DNA of 64,000 nt from Betaproteobacteria bacterium (GCA_016716425.1 JADJWJ010000002.1:248001-312000), one strand, 5' to 3'. Shown: positions 26,282 through 35,482, counted from the stretch's first letter. Notes: generated by a model from the letters alone, not told the origin. Made by a program: numbers and translations.

Positions 26282-27105
26282 TGCGCTGCCGCGGGCTTCC
26301 AGAACGCGAACAGCGCGTCGCCGTTGCGCCACGCGATCCGCTCCCCGAGCGCAGGCGGCAGGTCGGCGAGCCACGCGCGCGACCAGTTCGCGTGCTCGAC
26401 GACGTAGTGCCAGCGCTCGGGCGTGAACGTGTCGGTGCCGACCATGAAGCGGTCGGGGAACTCCGTGAACAGCGCGCGCCACTCGGCCGGCACCTTGCCG
26501 CCGCCACCGTGCTCGCTGCGGAACGCGAGGTCGCACCAGAGGTTCCGGTGCTTGCGCAGCATGTCGCGCACCATATCGGGCCGGTCGAAGCCGGAGTGCG
26601 CCCACAGGATGCGCGCATCCGGGTCCTGCCGGTAGATGCGCTCGAGCGCGTCGACGTCCGAGTGCGCGTGCAGCACGGCCTTGTGCTGCTTCGCGAGCGC
26701 GACCATCCGCCTCGGCACCGGCAGGTCGGCGTCGGCGCCGTACAGGTGGAACTCGCCGATCGCCGCGTAGCGCGCGTTGCGCAACCGCTCCTCGAGGAAG
26801 GCCACGACCGTGTCGTCGCGCACCCACGTGGACAACTCGCCGCGCGTGCGGTACGGCCGCAGCGACGGCACGACGAGGTCCGGCGCGAGGGCCACGAGGC
26901 GCTGCGTGCCGGCGTCGCCCGAACTCGACACCAGCGCGCGCCGCAACCCCGCCTTGCGCAGGATCGCGATCGCCTCCGGCGGCGGCGTGATCTCCCACGC
27001 GTCGTGGCTGTAGTGGACGTGCGCGTCGAAGATCGGCAGGTCGGCGGCCGCCGCCGGCGACGCCGCAGCGAGCGAGCACAGCAAGGCGAGGGTGCGGGGG
27101 TTCAT
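26278..27105 (-). CDS. Exported amidohydrolase-2 family metal-dependent hydrolase
   Basis: This 275-residue TIM-barrel hydrolase is exported by a signal peptide (NPRTLALLCSLAAASPAAAADLP). Metal-ligand type motifs are IFDAHVHYSHDAW at the start of the barrel, VLHAHSDVDAL and ILWAHSGFDRP in the middle, and FMVGTDTFTPERWHYV near the end. These fit amidohydrolase_2/PTE-like enzymes acting on C-N, C-O or decarboxylation substrates. It is the first gene of a tight group: its stop overlaps the YtkA-like start, then comes the di-heme protein. Periplasmic location is unusual for this superfamily. The tag gene is divergent, 28 bases away. The substrate is unknown. Confidence 0.78.
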   Translation of the reverse strand: MNPRTLALLCSLAAASPAAAADLPIFDAHVHYSHDAWEITPPPEAIAILRKAGLRRALVSSSGDAGTQRLVALAPDLVVPSLRPYRTRGELSTWVRDDTVVAFLEERLRNARYAAIGEFHLYGADADLPVPRRMVALAKQHKAVLHAHSDVDALERIYRQDPDARILWAHSGFDRPDMVRDMLRKHRNLWCDLAFRSEHGGGGKVPAEWRALFTEFPDRFMVGTDTFTPERWHYVVEHANWSRAWLADLPPALGERIAWRNGDALFAFWKPAAAQ

Positions 27106-27133
27106 CCGCGTATCTTCGTGGTTAAATCGGCGG

Positions 27134-27757
27134 ATGCCAAGTGTACGCAGCGCGCCCCGCCGGTGCGCGTGGTGCGGCGACGATCCGCTGTACGTCGCGT
27201 ACCACGACCGCGAGTGGGGTTTTCCGGTGGCCGACGACCGGCGCCTGTTCGAGAAGATCTGCCTCGAAGGATTCCAGGCGGGCCTGTCGTGGCTCACCAT
27301 CCTGCGCAAGCGCGACGCGTTCCGCGACGCGTTTCACGGCTTCGACTTCGAGCGCGTCGCGCGCATGGGCGCCCGCGACGTCGAGCGGCTGCTCGGCAAC
27401 GCCGGCATCGTCCGCCATCGCGGCAAGATCGAGTCGACGCTGAACAACGCGAAGCGCGCCCGCGACGTCGCGGCCGAGCACGGCTCGCTCGCCGCGTACT
27501 TCTGGCGCTGGGAGCCTGGGCGCATGGCGCGGCCGGCGAAGGTCACGCCCGCGGTGCTGGCGGCGATGGCGACCACGCCGGAATCGGTTGCACTTGCGCA
27601 CGACCTGAAGCGCCGCGGCTGGTCGTTCGTCGGGCCGACGACCGTCTACGCGTTCATGCAGGCGATGGGCCTCGTCAACGACCACGTGCACGATTGCGCC
27701 ACGCGCAGGGACGTCGCTTCGGCCCGGGCACGGTTCGTGCTGCCGGGCACCGCGTAA
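27134..27757 (+). CDS. tag: DNA-3-methyladenine glycosylase I
   Basis: This base-excision repair enzyme (207 residues) removes 3-methyladenine from alkylated DNA. The N-terminal zinc-binding and recognition segment is RRCAWCGDDPLYVAYHDREWG. The family core follows: LFEKICLEGFQAGLSWLTILRKRDAFR (with the conserved Glu), then IVRHRGKIESTLNNA, SFVGPTTVYAFMQAMGLVNDHVHDC. The His/Cys near the end complete the Tag zinc snap. The length matches the family. It is divergent from the amidohydrolase group and appears monocistronic. Confidence 0.95.
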   Translation: MPSVRSAPRRCAWCGDDPLYVAYHDREWGFPVADDRRLFEKICLEGFQAGLSWLTILRKRDAFRDAFHGFDFERVARMGARDVERLLGNAGIVRHRGKIESTLNNAKRARDVAAEHGSLAAYFWRWEPGRMARPAKVTPAVLAAMATTPESVALAHDLKRRGWSFVGPTTVYAFMQAMGLVNDHVHDCATRRDVASARARFVLPGTA

Positions 27758-27845
27758 CACGGGGTTACAAAGTGCCGTGCGCGCAGCGGGCCGCCGGCCC
27801 GTTGTGGCAGGGGTGCCGGGTGGCACGACGACGAGGGGAGCGATC

Positions 27846-28664
27846 ATGATTCGACGCAAGCGCATATCCGTGGCGCTGGCCGCGCTCACGCTGGCGGTCG
27901 CGGCCGCGCCCGCGCCGGCCGCCGCGAAGCAGGGCGACAAGACGAAGACGCACAGCGTGCAACGGTCCAAGGGCGCCGACGGTGCCGTCGACGCGGCGCG
28001 CACCGGGCCGAAGGGTGGCACGACCACCGTCAACCGCAGCAAAGGTGCCGACGGCGTCACCGACACCACGGTGACCGGCCCCAAGGGCAAGACCGCGACG
28101 ACCGACCGCTACCGCGGAGCGGACGGCGCCGTCGACGCGACGCACACCGGTCGCAAGGGCAGGACGGCGACGGTCGACCGGACCAGGGGTGCCGACGGCC
28201 TGACCGACAAGTCGGTCGCCGGGCCGAACGGCAGGACGGCGACCGCCGACCGCGCGTACGGTGCGGACGGCGTCGTCGACAAGTCGGTTACCGGGCCGCG
28301 GGGCGGCACCACCGTCGTCGACCGGAGCCGCGGCAGCGACGGCCTGGTCGACAAGACGGTCAGCGGCCCCCGCGGCGGCAGCGCGTCCACCGACCGAACG
28401 CGCGGTGCGGACGGCGCCGTCGACTCGACGGTCGCGGGCCCGAAGGGCGGCACCACCACCGTCGACCGCTCGGCGAACGCCGACGGCACGACGAACGCGG
28501 TCAGGACGGGACCGCAGGGTCAGGTGTCCACGGCGACGCGTGCGAAGGACGCGAGCGGCGCCGTCGACGCGGTCCGTGCCGGTCCGGGTGGCACGGCGGT
28601 CGTCGACCGGACGAGGAACCCGGACGGCACCGTCAACAGGACGGTGACGACGACGAGGAACTAG
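27846..28664 (+). CDS. Secreted protein built from 24-residue GADG/GPKG repeats
   Basis: The predicted exoprotein has 272 residues. A signal peptide (RRKRISVALAALTLAVAAAPAPAAA) is followed by about nine consecutive 24-residue repeats and a partial tenth. The consensus is RSRGADGAVDKTVTGPKGGT followed by TTVD. Each unit has two Gly turns (GADG and GPKG), separated by short beta-prone, Thr/Val-rich stretches that alternate charge. There are no Cys or aromatic residues except two Tyr. The pattern suggests a regular beta-solenoid or an elongated fibre and not a collagen helix. I do not recognise the family. The gene stands alone between tag and a convergent 820-residue exoprotein gene; GAGGGGAG upstream of the ATG is a good ribosome-binding site. 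Confidence 0.75.
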   Translation: MIRRKRISVALAALTLAVAAAPAPAAAKQGDKTKTHSVQRSKGADGAVDAARTGPKGGTTTVNRSKGADGVTDTTVTGPKGKTATTDRYRGADGAVDATHTGRKGRTATVDRTRGADGLTDKSVAGPNGRTATADRAYGADGVVDKSVTGPRGGTTVVDRSRGSDGLVDKTVSGPRGGSASTDRTRGADGAVDSTVAGPKGGTTTVDRSANADGTTNAVRTGPQGQVSTATRAKDASGAVDAVRAGPGGTAVVDRTRNPDGTVNRTVTTTRN

Positions 28665-28682
28665 CCCGCCGGCGACCGCGCG

Positions 28683-31145
28683 TCACGGCGCGCCCACCAG
28701 CCTCGTGTAGACCCAGGCTGAGCAGCCGTTCAAGTTGCAGGCGCGCAGCCGATACCCGTACATGCCAGCGCCTGCGAGTGGATCGTCGTACGCAATCGTG
28801 TCCTGGGCGAGGTTGGGGACCAACGGCACGTAGTTGCAGAGAAGGCTGACTGCCGTGCAGCGCTCGAGCTCGTAGCGCGCCTCGGCCGCGACGTCGGCCC
28901 ACGCGACGCGGATGACGCGCGGAGCGATCAGCGTCGCGGTCACCGACGCGGGCGGGCCGGGCGGCGTCGGCGGCACGGCGACCGTGAACGCCAGCGTCGC
29001 CTCCGGACCGACGTTGCCGGCGCCATCGCGCGCCTTGACGTGGAACGTATACGCGCCGTCGGCGAGATTCGCATAGCCGGCGGAGGTCCCGCCCGCGAAC
29101 GTCCCGGGGTCGGACTCGATCGGATCCAGCCACCGCGCGTACTGCAGGTTCGCCGCAGGGGTCAGGTCGTCGCTGCCCGACCACGTGAACTGCGCGGTCG
29201 GCAGCGGCGACGGGGACGCGGGACCCGTGGTGATCGTCACGGCGGGCGGCAGGTCGGGTGCGTCGATCGTGAAGGCGCGTCGATTCGTCGCGCCCGGGGC
29301 GGCACCCGGCGCCTCCACGTTGCCCGCGCTGTCGCGCGCGATCACGTGGAACGTGTAGGCGCCGTTCGGCAACGCCGCGTAGCTGCGCGACTTCGCCGCG
29401 CCGAAGGCGGAGAAGGCGGCCTCGATGGGGTCGAGTCGATACGCGTAGGTCAGCGGCAGGCTGCCGCTGCCGGGAAGGTCGGTGGACGACCACGCGAACG
29501 AGACGTCGTGGGCGCTGACCGTGGCGTCCTCGGCCGGGCTGGGCGGCGTCGTGAGCGTCGTCACCGGTGCCACTGAATCCGCACCGGGGATGCCCAGCCA
29601 GACGCTGCAGCCGCGAACCTCGCCATCGTAGTTCAGGACGAAGTGCGTGCCGCCGACGAACAGGCCGTACGGCGACGCCATGATGCTGCGCAGGCCCTGC
29701 TGCTGCCAGTTGCCGAAGCCGTTCCTGCTGACCGTCGTCCAGTTGACGCCGTCGCTGGTCGCGAAGAGGTCGAAGCCGTACGATGCGGCGCCGCCATCCG
29801 GTCCCTGGAAAGTTCCCATGTAGAGGCGCCCGTCGCCCAGCGGCGCTGCCGTCGGGTCGTGAGCGTAGTGGTACACCCGCCAGAAGTAGTACTGGGGCCC
29901 GTCGGCGTAGCCGACTTGGGCATTCCCGATGGCGCCGTATCCGGCGCCGCGCCGCGAGGACGGCGGGCAGTCGTTCGCGCCCCCGATGCCGTCGAGGTCC
30001 TCGAGCGGCACGCCGCAGCGCAGGTTCGCCGGCAGGCCCGGGTTGGTGCCCAGGTTGAGCCGGGGCTCGCCGATCAGCACCTCGAACTTGTCGTCGGGGC
30101 GCAACTTCCACAGCTCCGCGGTGACGGGGATGAGCTGCAGCGCGGGTCGGCTCAACGTCAGGTACAGGTCGTCGCCGAATCCGACCATGTCCGCGAAGCC
30201 GGTGTTCTGGATGTCGCCATTCGCGTTGCGCGGGCGCCCGCCCCCGCGATCGATGACCTTGGTCCAGGTGGGCACGGTCGGGATGAACGACCCTTGTCCT
30301 TCGAGCCCCCGGGTGCGCCACAGCTGCGCGCCCGTGACTTCGTTGTAGACGCCCGCGTACAGCCATCCGCGATGCGCCGTCAGCGTGAAGATCACGTTGT
30401 TGTCGGGGTCGCCCATGCGCATCGCGCTGTAATTGCGCCACCGGGCACCACCCGTCGGATCGTCGTTGACGAGGACGATCGGGTTGTCGCTGGTGTCCGA
30501 GTCGAAGGTCAGCGGCGTCCCCGCCTTGCCGACCGGTGACACCGCCAGCACCGTCCGGCCGCTGGGTTCCGTGAAGCACGTGATGGTGCGGAAGCCGACC
30601 GTGGCACTCGGCATTCCGGTGCGACTCGTCGGCTGGAAGTTGACGCCGTCGGCGCTGTACAGGATGTTGCCCTGCAGCGGACCTAGTGTGGACACGAACA
30701 GGTACTCGGTGCCCCGGAACGTGCAGGTGGTCATCCAGCGGTAGCCGGCTTCGCGGTAGCCGATCACCCCGGGCGGCGACTCGAACACGCGCGACCAGGT
30801 GCCGGTCGCACCGTCCGGTCCCCCTGGCGTATAGGCCCAGATCTGCCCGGCCCCTGGCAGGCCGGTGACGGGATCGCGCTGGAACTGGCCGGTACCGACG
30901 TAGAGCTTGCCCCTGAACCACGCCATCGACCACGCGTAATCGTTCTCGTCCGTGCCCTCCGCGTGCGCGCCGTCGATCGCCTGCTCGAAGCCCAGCCGCG
31001 CGAGGAGCTTGAAGTCGTCGTTGCTGTCGAGAAGTGGCACGGCGAGCGCCGTGCCCGAAGGCAGAACGGCCGCGCCGAGCACGAGGATGGTGGTGCACAC
31101 GATGTGGCGCACAAGACGCCGCCCGTACAGCAACAGTGGATGCAT
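28683..31145 (-). CDS. Large secreted protein with beta-propeller-like region and Ig/Fn-like repeats
   Basis: The protein has 820 residues from ATG 31145. A signal peptide (IVCTTILVLGAAVLPSGTALAVP) precedes about 480 residues with recurrent Trp/Tyr-rich segments such as AWSMAWFRGKLYVGTGQF, LWRTRGLEGQG and LFATSDGVNWTTVSRNGFGNW. This pattern resembles sialidase/BNR-type propellers. Then come two repeats of about 100 residues (each with PIE..F......YA.L..GAYTFHV.ARD.AGNV), as in bacterial Ig-like or chitinase-associated domains. A final fibronectin III-like domain (PPASVTATLIAPRVIRVAWADV) follows. Cys pairs suggest disulfides. It is probably extracellular and carbohydrate- or polymer-binding. 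No catalytic motif is evident. Confidence 0.8.
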   Translation of the reverse strand: MHPLLLYGRRLVRHIVCTTILVLGAAVLPSGTALAVPLLDSNDDFKLLARLGFEQAIDGAHAEGTDENDYAWSMAWFRGKLYVGTGQFQRDPVTGLPGAGQIWAYTPGGPDGATGTWSRVFESPPGVIGYREAGYRWMTTCTFRGTEYLFVSTLGPLQGNILYSADGVNFQPTSRTGMPSATVGFRTITCFTEPSGRTVLAVSPVGKAGTPLTFDSDTSDNPIVLVNDDPTGGARWRNYSAMRMGDPDNNVIFTLTAHRGWLYAGVYNEVTGAQLWRTRGLEGQGSFIPTVPTWTKVIDRGGGRPRNANGDIQNTGFADMVGFGDDLYLTLSRPALQLIPVTAELWKLRPDDKFEVLIGEPRLNLGTNPGLPANLRCGVPLEDLDGIGGANDCPPSSRRGAGYGAIGNAQVGYADGPQYYFWRVYHYAHDPTAAPLGDGRLYMGTFQGPDGGAASYGFDLFATSDGVNWTTVSRNGFGNWQQQGLRSIMASPYGLFVGGTHFVLNYDGEVRGCSVWLGIPGADSVAPVTTLTTPPSPAEDATVSAHDVSFAWSSTDLPGSGSLPLTYAYRLDPIEAAFSAFGAAKSRSYAALPNGAYTFHVIARDSAGNVEAPGAAPGATNRRAFTIDAPDLPPAVTITTGPASPSPLPTAQFTWSGSDDLTPAANLQYARWLDPIESDPGTFAGGTSAGYANLADGAYTFHVKARDGAGNVGPEATLAFTVAVPPTPPGPPASVTATLIAPRVIRVAWADVAAEARYELERCTAVSLLCNYVPLVPNLAQDTIAYDDPLAGAGMYGYRLRACNLNGCSAWVYTRLVGAP

Positions 31146-31234
31146 GATCGAAATCCTTTGCGGCTGCAATGCGCGCCCTCGATGTGCGAGGGTTGCATGC
31201 CATGCAATGGGGGTCAAGCGATGCTCGCTGCGGC

Positions 31235-33016
31235 TCACAGGCGCTCCAGCGCCGGGCCACCGGCCGGCCCGAACCACGCGTTCGCGAACGACCGCCGTGC
31301 GGCCTGCTCGCCCGCCGCGTCGCCGCGGCGGCGGTAAGTCTCCGCGAGCCCGGCCAGCGCCCAGCCGTTGTTGCGCACGCGTGCGAGCGATTCCCGGAAC
31401 GCGGCCTCCGCCTCGTCGAGCCTGCCCTGCTCGAGGCGCACGGCGCCCAGCGACTGGCGCAGCGGGTAGTACCAGTACGGCGGCTCCATGTAGGCGAGCG
31501 CGTCCTCGATGAAGATCGCTTCTTCGTAGGCCTTCGCCGCGCCGTCGAGGTCGCCGTTCGCGGCCGCCAGGCGCGCGGTTGCGACCAGGCGCGCGGTCGC
31601 GACGATCTCCTTTGCCGGCACGCCCCACTCGGCGAAAGGCTTGAAGTCGGTCTCGCGCTCGATGCGCGCGAGGGCGTCGATCTCGCCGCGTGCCGCCGCA
31701 GCATCCTTCTTCTGCGCGTACGCGACCGCGCGCGCGTAGCGGTGCATCGCCGCGACCAGCGCGAGGTTCGCGGGCGGCGCGGGCAGCGCGAGGATCGTGT
31801 CCGGCGCGCTGAACTGCGCGTGCGTCGTGTACGGCGCCGCCTTCACCGGCTGCATGATCGCGAACTGCGCGACGACCTCCGCGGGCATCGCCGCGTCGAG
31901 CTTCGCGGCCGCCGCGATCGCCGCCGCGCCGTCGCCGCCCAGCTGCGCCGATACCATCAGGAAGTGGATGTTGTGCGGGTAGTACGCGGCCTTGTACAGC
32001 GGGTCCGACGGCGAACTTCGGAAGTAGGCCTCGTCGGCGGCCAGCGCGCGCTGGTTGGCGGCGAGCGATTCGCGGTACATGCCGACGCGGTAGTAGATGT
32101 GCGCCGGCATGTGCACGATATGCCCGGCGCCCGGCATCAGCGCGGCGAGCCGGTTCGCGTACGGCAGCGCCTTTTGCGGCTGCGTCGACGCCTCCACCGC
32201 GTGGATGTACAGGTGGATCGCGCCCGGATGACGGGGATTGCGCGCGAGCACGGTTTCGAGCGCGGCGACGATCGCGGCACCGCGGCCCTTGGGCCTGGCG
32301 CCGCCGGCTTGCCAGTAGTCCCACGGCTGCGTGTCCATCATTGCTTCCGCGAAGAGCGTCAGCACGGTGTCGTCGGCGGGATAGCGCTGCGCGACGGCGG
32401 CCATCGCGTCCGCGTACGCGGCGTCGAGCGCGGCGCGGTCGGCCTTCGGATCGGCGGCATATCGCTTGGCAAGCGCCTCGATCAGGAAGCGGTCGCGCGC
32501 CGGCGCCGCCGACTCCAGCGCGACGGCCTTCGCCACCGCGGCGAGCGCGGGCGCGTGGGCGTCCGGCATCATCGGCACGTTGATGTTCGGGCCGAGCACC
32601 AGCGCCTCGCCCCAGAAGCACAGCGCGCAGCGTGGGTCTTCCTTCTGCGCCTCGCGGAACGCGCGTAGCGCCTCCGCGTGGTTGAACGCGAAGGCGAGCC
32701 GGAGGCCCTGGTCGAACCACGCCTGCGCCCGCGCGGTGCGCGTGCCGGCCTTGAACGACAGCGTGCCGAGGTTGCCGAAGAGCACGGGCGATTCGGCGAG
32801 CGCGGGCAAGGCGGGCACCGGCTGGAACGGCGCGGTCTCCGTCGCCGCAAGCACCAGATTGCGCAGCACCGCGGGTGGGCCGCCGGCGGGGGCCGCGCAC
32901 AGCGCGCCGCCGTCGAGAAGCGGGTCGAAGGCCGCGTTGCCGCCGGCGCCGGGCGCGAGGGCAAGGCCCGCCGTCCCGGCCACGGCCAGCGCGATGCGCA
33001 GGCGCGTAGCTTGCAT
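31235..33016 (-). CDS. Exported tetratricopeptide-repeat protein
   Basis: This 593-residue protein has an N-terminal signal-like segment (TRLRIALAVAGTAGLALAPGAGG) and a helical body. TPR-type helices are visible at AWFDQGLRLAFAFNHAEALRAFREAQKEDP, in the centre (NPRHPGAIHLYIHAVEAS) and at the end (GAVRLEQGRLDEAEAAFRESLARVRNNGWALAGLAETYRRRGD). CALCFWGEALVLGPNIN and HMPAHIYYRVG are conserved-looking blocks of a periplasmic TPR family. GAGGAG lies just before the ATG. The 820-residue exoprotein gene lies 89 bases downstream on the same strand and may be co-transcribed. It may be a scaffold protein in the envelope; partner unknown. Confidence 0.8.
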   Translation of the reverse strand: MQATRLRIALAVAGTAGLALAPGAGGNAAFDPLLDGGALCAAPAGGPPAVLRNLVLAATETAPFQPVPALPALAESPVLFGNLGTLSFKAGTRTARAQAWFDQGLRLAFAFNHAEALRAFREAQKEDPRCALCFWGEALVLGPNINVPMMPDAHAPALAAVAKAVALESAAPARDRFLIEALAKRYAADPKADRAALDAAYADAMAAVAQRYPADDTVLTLFAEAMMDTQPWDYWQAGGARPKGRGAAIVAALETVLARNPRHPGAIHLYIHAVEASTQPQKALPYANRLAALMPGAGHIVHMPAHIYYRVGMYRESLAANQRALAADEAYFRSSPSDPLYKAAYYPHNIHFLMVSAQLGGDGAAAIAAAAKLDAAMPAEVVAQFAIMQPVKAAPYTTHAQFSAPDTILALPAPPANLALVAAMHRYARAVAYAQKKDAAAARGEIDALARIERETDFKPFAEWGVPAKEIVATARLVATARLAAANGDLDGAAKAYEEAIFIEDALAYMEPPYWYYPLRQSLGAVRLEQGRLDEAEAAFRESLARVRNNGWALAGLAETYRRRGDAAGEQAARRSFANAWFGPAGGPALERL

Positions 33017-33213
33017 GCTCGCTCCTCGACAGGGGCAGCGGCCGGCGCCCGCCAAGGCGGGGCCGGCGCCCCGAAGGGAGATCATCTTTCGCGCGTCGCC
33101 GCGGCGTGTCAAGCGCGCGCCGGGCGCACTTGCGAGCGGCCGCGTTCGTCCTATCCAATGCGGATGCGCGACCGTCGCGAGTCCGCGGCGCGCGCGACAG
33201 CGGGGGGACGGGC

Positions 33214-33669
33214 ATGCGGGTGACGATCCGGGCACTGCTCGCGTACGCAGCCATCGCCGCGGCGCCGGTCGCCTCGCTCGCGGCCACGCCGGCGCAGGAG
33301 AGGCAGTTCGTCGACACGTACCGGAAGGCGTACGAGCGACGCGACCACGGGACGCTGGTGTCGCTGCTGTATACGGACGGCGCCAACGCGCAGGCACTCG
33401 TGTTCTACAAATCGATGCTCGGCGCGGAGATGGGCGGCCGGATCGCGTCGATCGAACTCGCCGACCTGACGCCCGAGGACAAGGTGCGGTCCGAGCGCGC
33501 GCAGGGCCTCGACGGCCGGACCTGCAGGCTCGTGCTGCCGGCGACGAAGAAGCTGGTCGTCAGGACCGCGACGAAGGACCGGAACGGCTCGTCGTCGGCG
33601 ACCAGCGAAGTGTTCGTCGGGGAGCGCGGCGGCCGACTCTGGATTCTCGTGCCGGCCGCCGCGAAGTGA
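33214..33669 (+). CDS. Small exported protein of unknown function
   Basis: The product has 151 residues. A signal peptide (VTIRALLAYAAIAAAPVASLAA) precedes a short domain starting TPAQERQFVDTYRKAYERRDHGTLVSLLYTDG. This resembles the first helix pair and strand of NTF2/SnoaL-like domains. Beta-rich sequence follows (CRLVLPATKKLVVRTATKD, SEVFVGERGGRLWILVPAA). Likely periplasmic. It is divergent from the TPR gene and convergent with the DKNYY lipoprotein gene. No conserved catalytic residues are apparent. Family not recognised with certainty. Confidence 0.65.
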   Translation: MRVTIRALLAYAAIAAAPVASLAATPAQERQFVDTYRKAYERRDHGTLVSLLYTDGANAQALVFYKSMLGAEMGGRIASIELADLTPEDKVRSERAQGLDGRTCRLVLPATKKLVVRTATKDRNGSSSATSEVFVGERGGRLWILVPAAAK

Positions 33670-33706
33670 CCGTGCCGGCGCCCGCAGCGAGCGCGTTGCC
33701 GCGGCG

Positions 33707-34570
33707 TCAGCGCGCGGCGGGCGGCACGCGCCGGCCCTGCTGGTACCGCGCGTGCGCGTCGGCGGCGTCTGCGTCGTCGGCCGGTGCCGGCAGCGTCCGG
33801 AACGTCGCCGGATCCGCACCGCGGACCGGCTCGCCGCGATACCAGACCTCCGCCGCGCTGCGCGCGTAGTCGAAGGGCAGCACGGCGAACGACGCGGTCT
33901 CGCGGGTCAGCACGCGGTCGCGGTACCACGCCTGCGCGGCGTCGTGCGCGTAGCCGGAGTCCAGCACGCGAAAGGTCGCGGGCTGCGCGTCCGGAAGCGC
34001 CACGGCCCTCACGTACGGGCCGCGCGCGCCGTCGTCGGTCGCGATCTCCGCGTAGTACACGCGCGAGCGGTCCTTCGCGTAGTGCGCGCCGGCGACTGCG
34101 AACGTCGCGCCGTCGCTGCCGGCGATCTCCTGCTGCTGGTAGTAGCCGGCGACGCGATCGCGAGCGAAGCCGTCGTCGAGCGGCACGAACGTCGCCGTGT
34201 CGCGGACCGGGATCTGCGCGCCCTCGTAGTACACGCGGCTTGCGTCGCGCGCGTAGTCGTGGGCAAGCAGGCGAAACGTTGCGGGATCGGCGCCGGCGAC
34301 CGCGCGCACGCGGTCGTGCCGGATGGCGAAATACTCGCGGCCGTCGCGGTAGTGGTCGGCGTAGTAGACGTGCGCGCGATCCTTCGCGTAGCGGTCGGAG
34401 AGTGCGGTGAACGTCGCCGCGTCGGCATCGGGGATCGGCGTATCCCGGTAGCGCCAGACGCCATCGACCTTGTGGAAGGCCGGTGCGGGCTTCGAGTCGC
34501 AGCCGGGAAGCCACGCGAGCAGGGCCAGCGCGACAGCGGCGGCCGCCGGGGCTGCGCGGGGGTGCGTCAT
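33707..34570 (-). CDS. DKNYY-repeat lipoprotein
   Basis: The protein has 287 residues with a lipoprotein signal (ALALLAWLPGCDS; lipobox LPGC). The mature part is made of six or so repeats with the DKNYY pattern: a short (Y/F)A(K/R)D motif followed by VYY or WY, for example YAKDRAHVYYADHY, YARDASRVYYEGAQI and YAKDRSRVYYAEIA. DKNYY proteins are surface lipoproteins of unknown function in many bacteria. Its ATG overlaps the stop of the CdsA-like gene upstream by four bases, so translation is coupled. It is the last gene of a three-gene operon. Confidence 0.85.
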   Translation of the reverse strand: MTHPRAAPAAAAVALALLAWLPGCDSKPAPAFHKVDGVWRYRDTPIPDADAATFTALSDRYAKDRAHVYYADHYRDGREYFAIRHDRVRAVAGADPATFRLLAHDYARDASRVYYEGAQIPVRDTATFVPLDDGFARDRVAGYYQQQEIAGSDGATFAVAGAHYAKDRSRVYYAEIATDDGARGPYVRAVALPDAQPATFRVLDSGYAHDAAQAWYRDRVLTRETASFAVLPFDYARSAAEVWYRGEPVRGADPATFRTLPAPADDADAADAHARYQQGRRVPPAAR

Positions 34571-35466
34571 GGCCCGTACAGGGCGTAGAGCAGGTGGAAC
34601 CAGACCGGCGCTGCGAACGCGATGCCGGCAGGTCGGCCGAGGATCGCGCGCCCGTCGAACGCCGCGTCCCCGCCGCCGCGCTCCGGCGCGATGACCGCCA
34701 TCACCCGGCTCCCGAGCAACGCCAGCAAGGCGAGGAGCAGCGCCAGCGCGCCGGCCGCGAGCGGCGGAAACGGCGTCAGCCAGTACAGCGCGGCGCCGAT
34801 CGCGGCGGCGAGCGCGGCGCAGGCCGCGGCGGCCGGTCCGCGGACGGCCGCGCGGGCCGAGCGCGGCAGTTCGCCCACGCTCGCGACGATGACGACGAAC
34901 GCGGCCGGCAGGCCGGCGCGGCCGGCGAAACCGGGAACGTCGAGCATGAGCACGGCGGGCACGTGCGACACGCAGTAGACACAGAGCAGCACCCCCCAGC
35001 CCGCCTCGGCGATCCGGTCGGCGAGATCGCGGGTGTCGCGCGCGGCGATCGCGAGCAGCGGCAGCGCCAGCGCGACGACGAGCGGCAGGCACAGCGCGAA
35101 GGGGCCGACGGACCCGGACGCGACGAACGCGTACTGCACCGGCACGCACGCGTAGCACGCGGCCCTCAGCGCGCGGTCGCCGGCCCGGCGCGGCAGCCGC
35201 GCGAAGAACGCGGACAGTGCGAGCGCCGAGACTACCGCGAACACGGCCGTCACCGCGAAGTCGGAGAGCCAGGCCGCGCTCGCGGCAATCCCGGCGACCA
35301 GCCACCACGTCCCCAGGCGGATCGCCGCGACCGTCGGCATGGCGCGCCGGCCACGCGCGCCCGCGCGCTGCCGGCCGCCGACGAGCGCCGCGACCAGCAG
35401 CGCGCCCGACAGCGACGCGGCGAGCGCGAGCAGCGCAAACAGCAGCGGGCCGGTCGGCGACGTCAT
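34567..35466 (-). CDS. CdsA-like polytopic membrane protein
   Basis: This 299-residue membrane protein has about eight hydrophobic segments. The start is the ATG at 35466 (MTSPTGPLLFALLALAASLSG). The C-terminus (RGGGDAAFDGRAILGRPAGIAFAAPVWFHLLY) resembles the end of phosphatidate cytidylyltransferases, where an acidic GHGG...DR(I/L)DS...FAAPVFF motif is usual. Here the second Asp-Ser part is changed (DAAFDGRAI), so activity toward CDP-diacylglycerol is uncertain. It is probably a diverged relative and not the housekeeping CdsA. Its stop overlaps the lipoprotein gene, and the NTF2-like gene precedes it by 16 bases. Confidence 0.65.
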   Translation of the reverse strand: MTSPTGPLLFALLALAASLSGALLVAALVGGRQRAGARGRRAMPTVAAIRLGTWWLVAGIAASAAWLSDFAVTAVFAVVSALALSAFFARLPRRAGDRALRAACYACVPVQYAFVASGSVGPFALCLPLVVALALPLLAIAARDTRDLADRIAEAGWGVLLCVYCVSHVPAVLMLDVPGFAGRAGLPAAFVVIVASVGELPRSARAAVRGPAAAACAALAAAIGAALYWLTPFPPLAAGALALLLALLALLGSRVMAVIAPERGGGDAAFDGRAILGRPAGIAFAAPVWFHLLYALYGP

Positions 35467-35482
35467 GCGCGGCGCGGACTGG

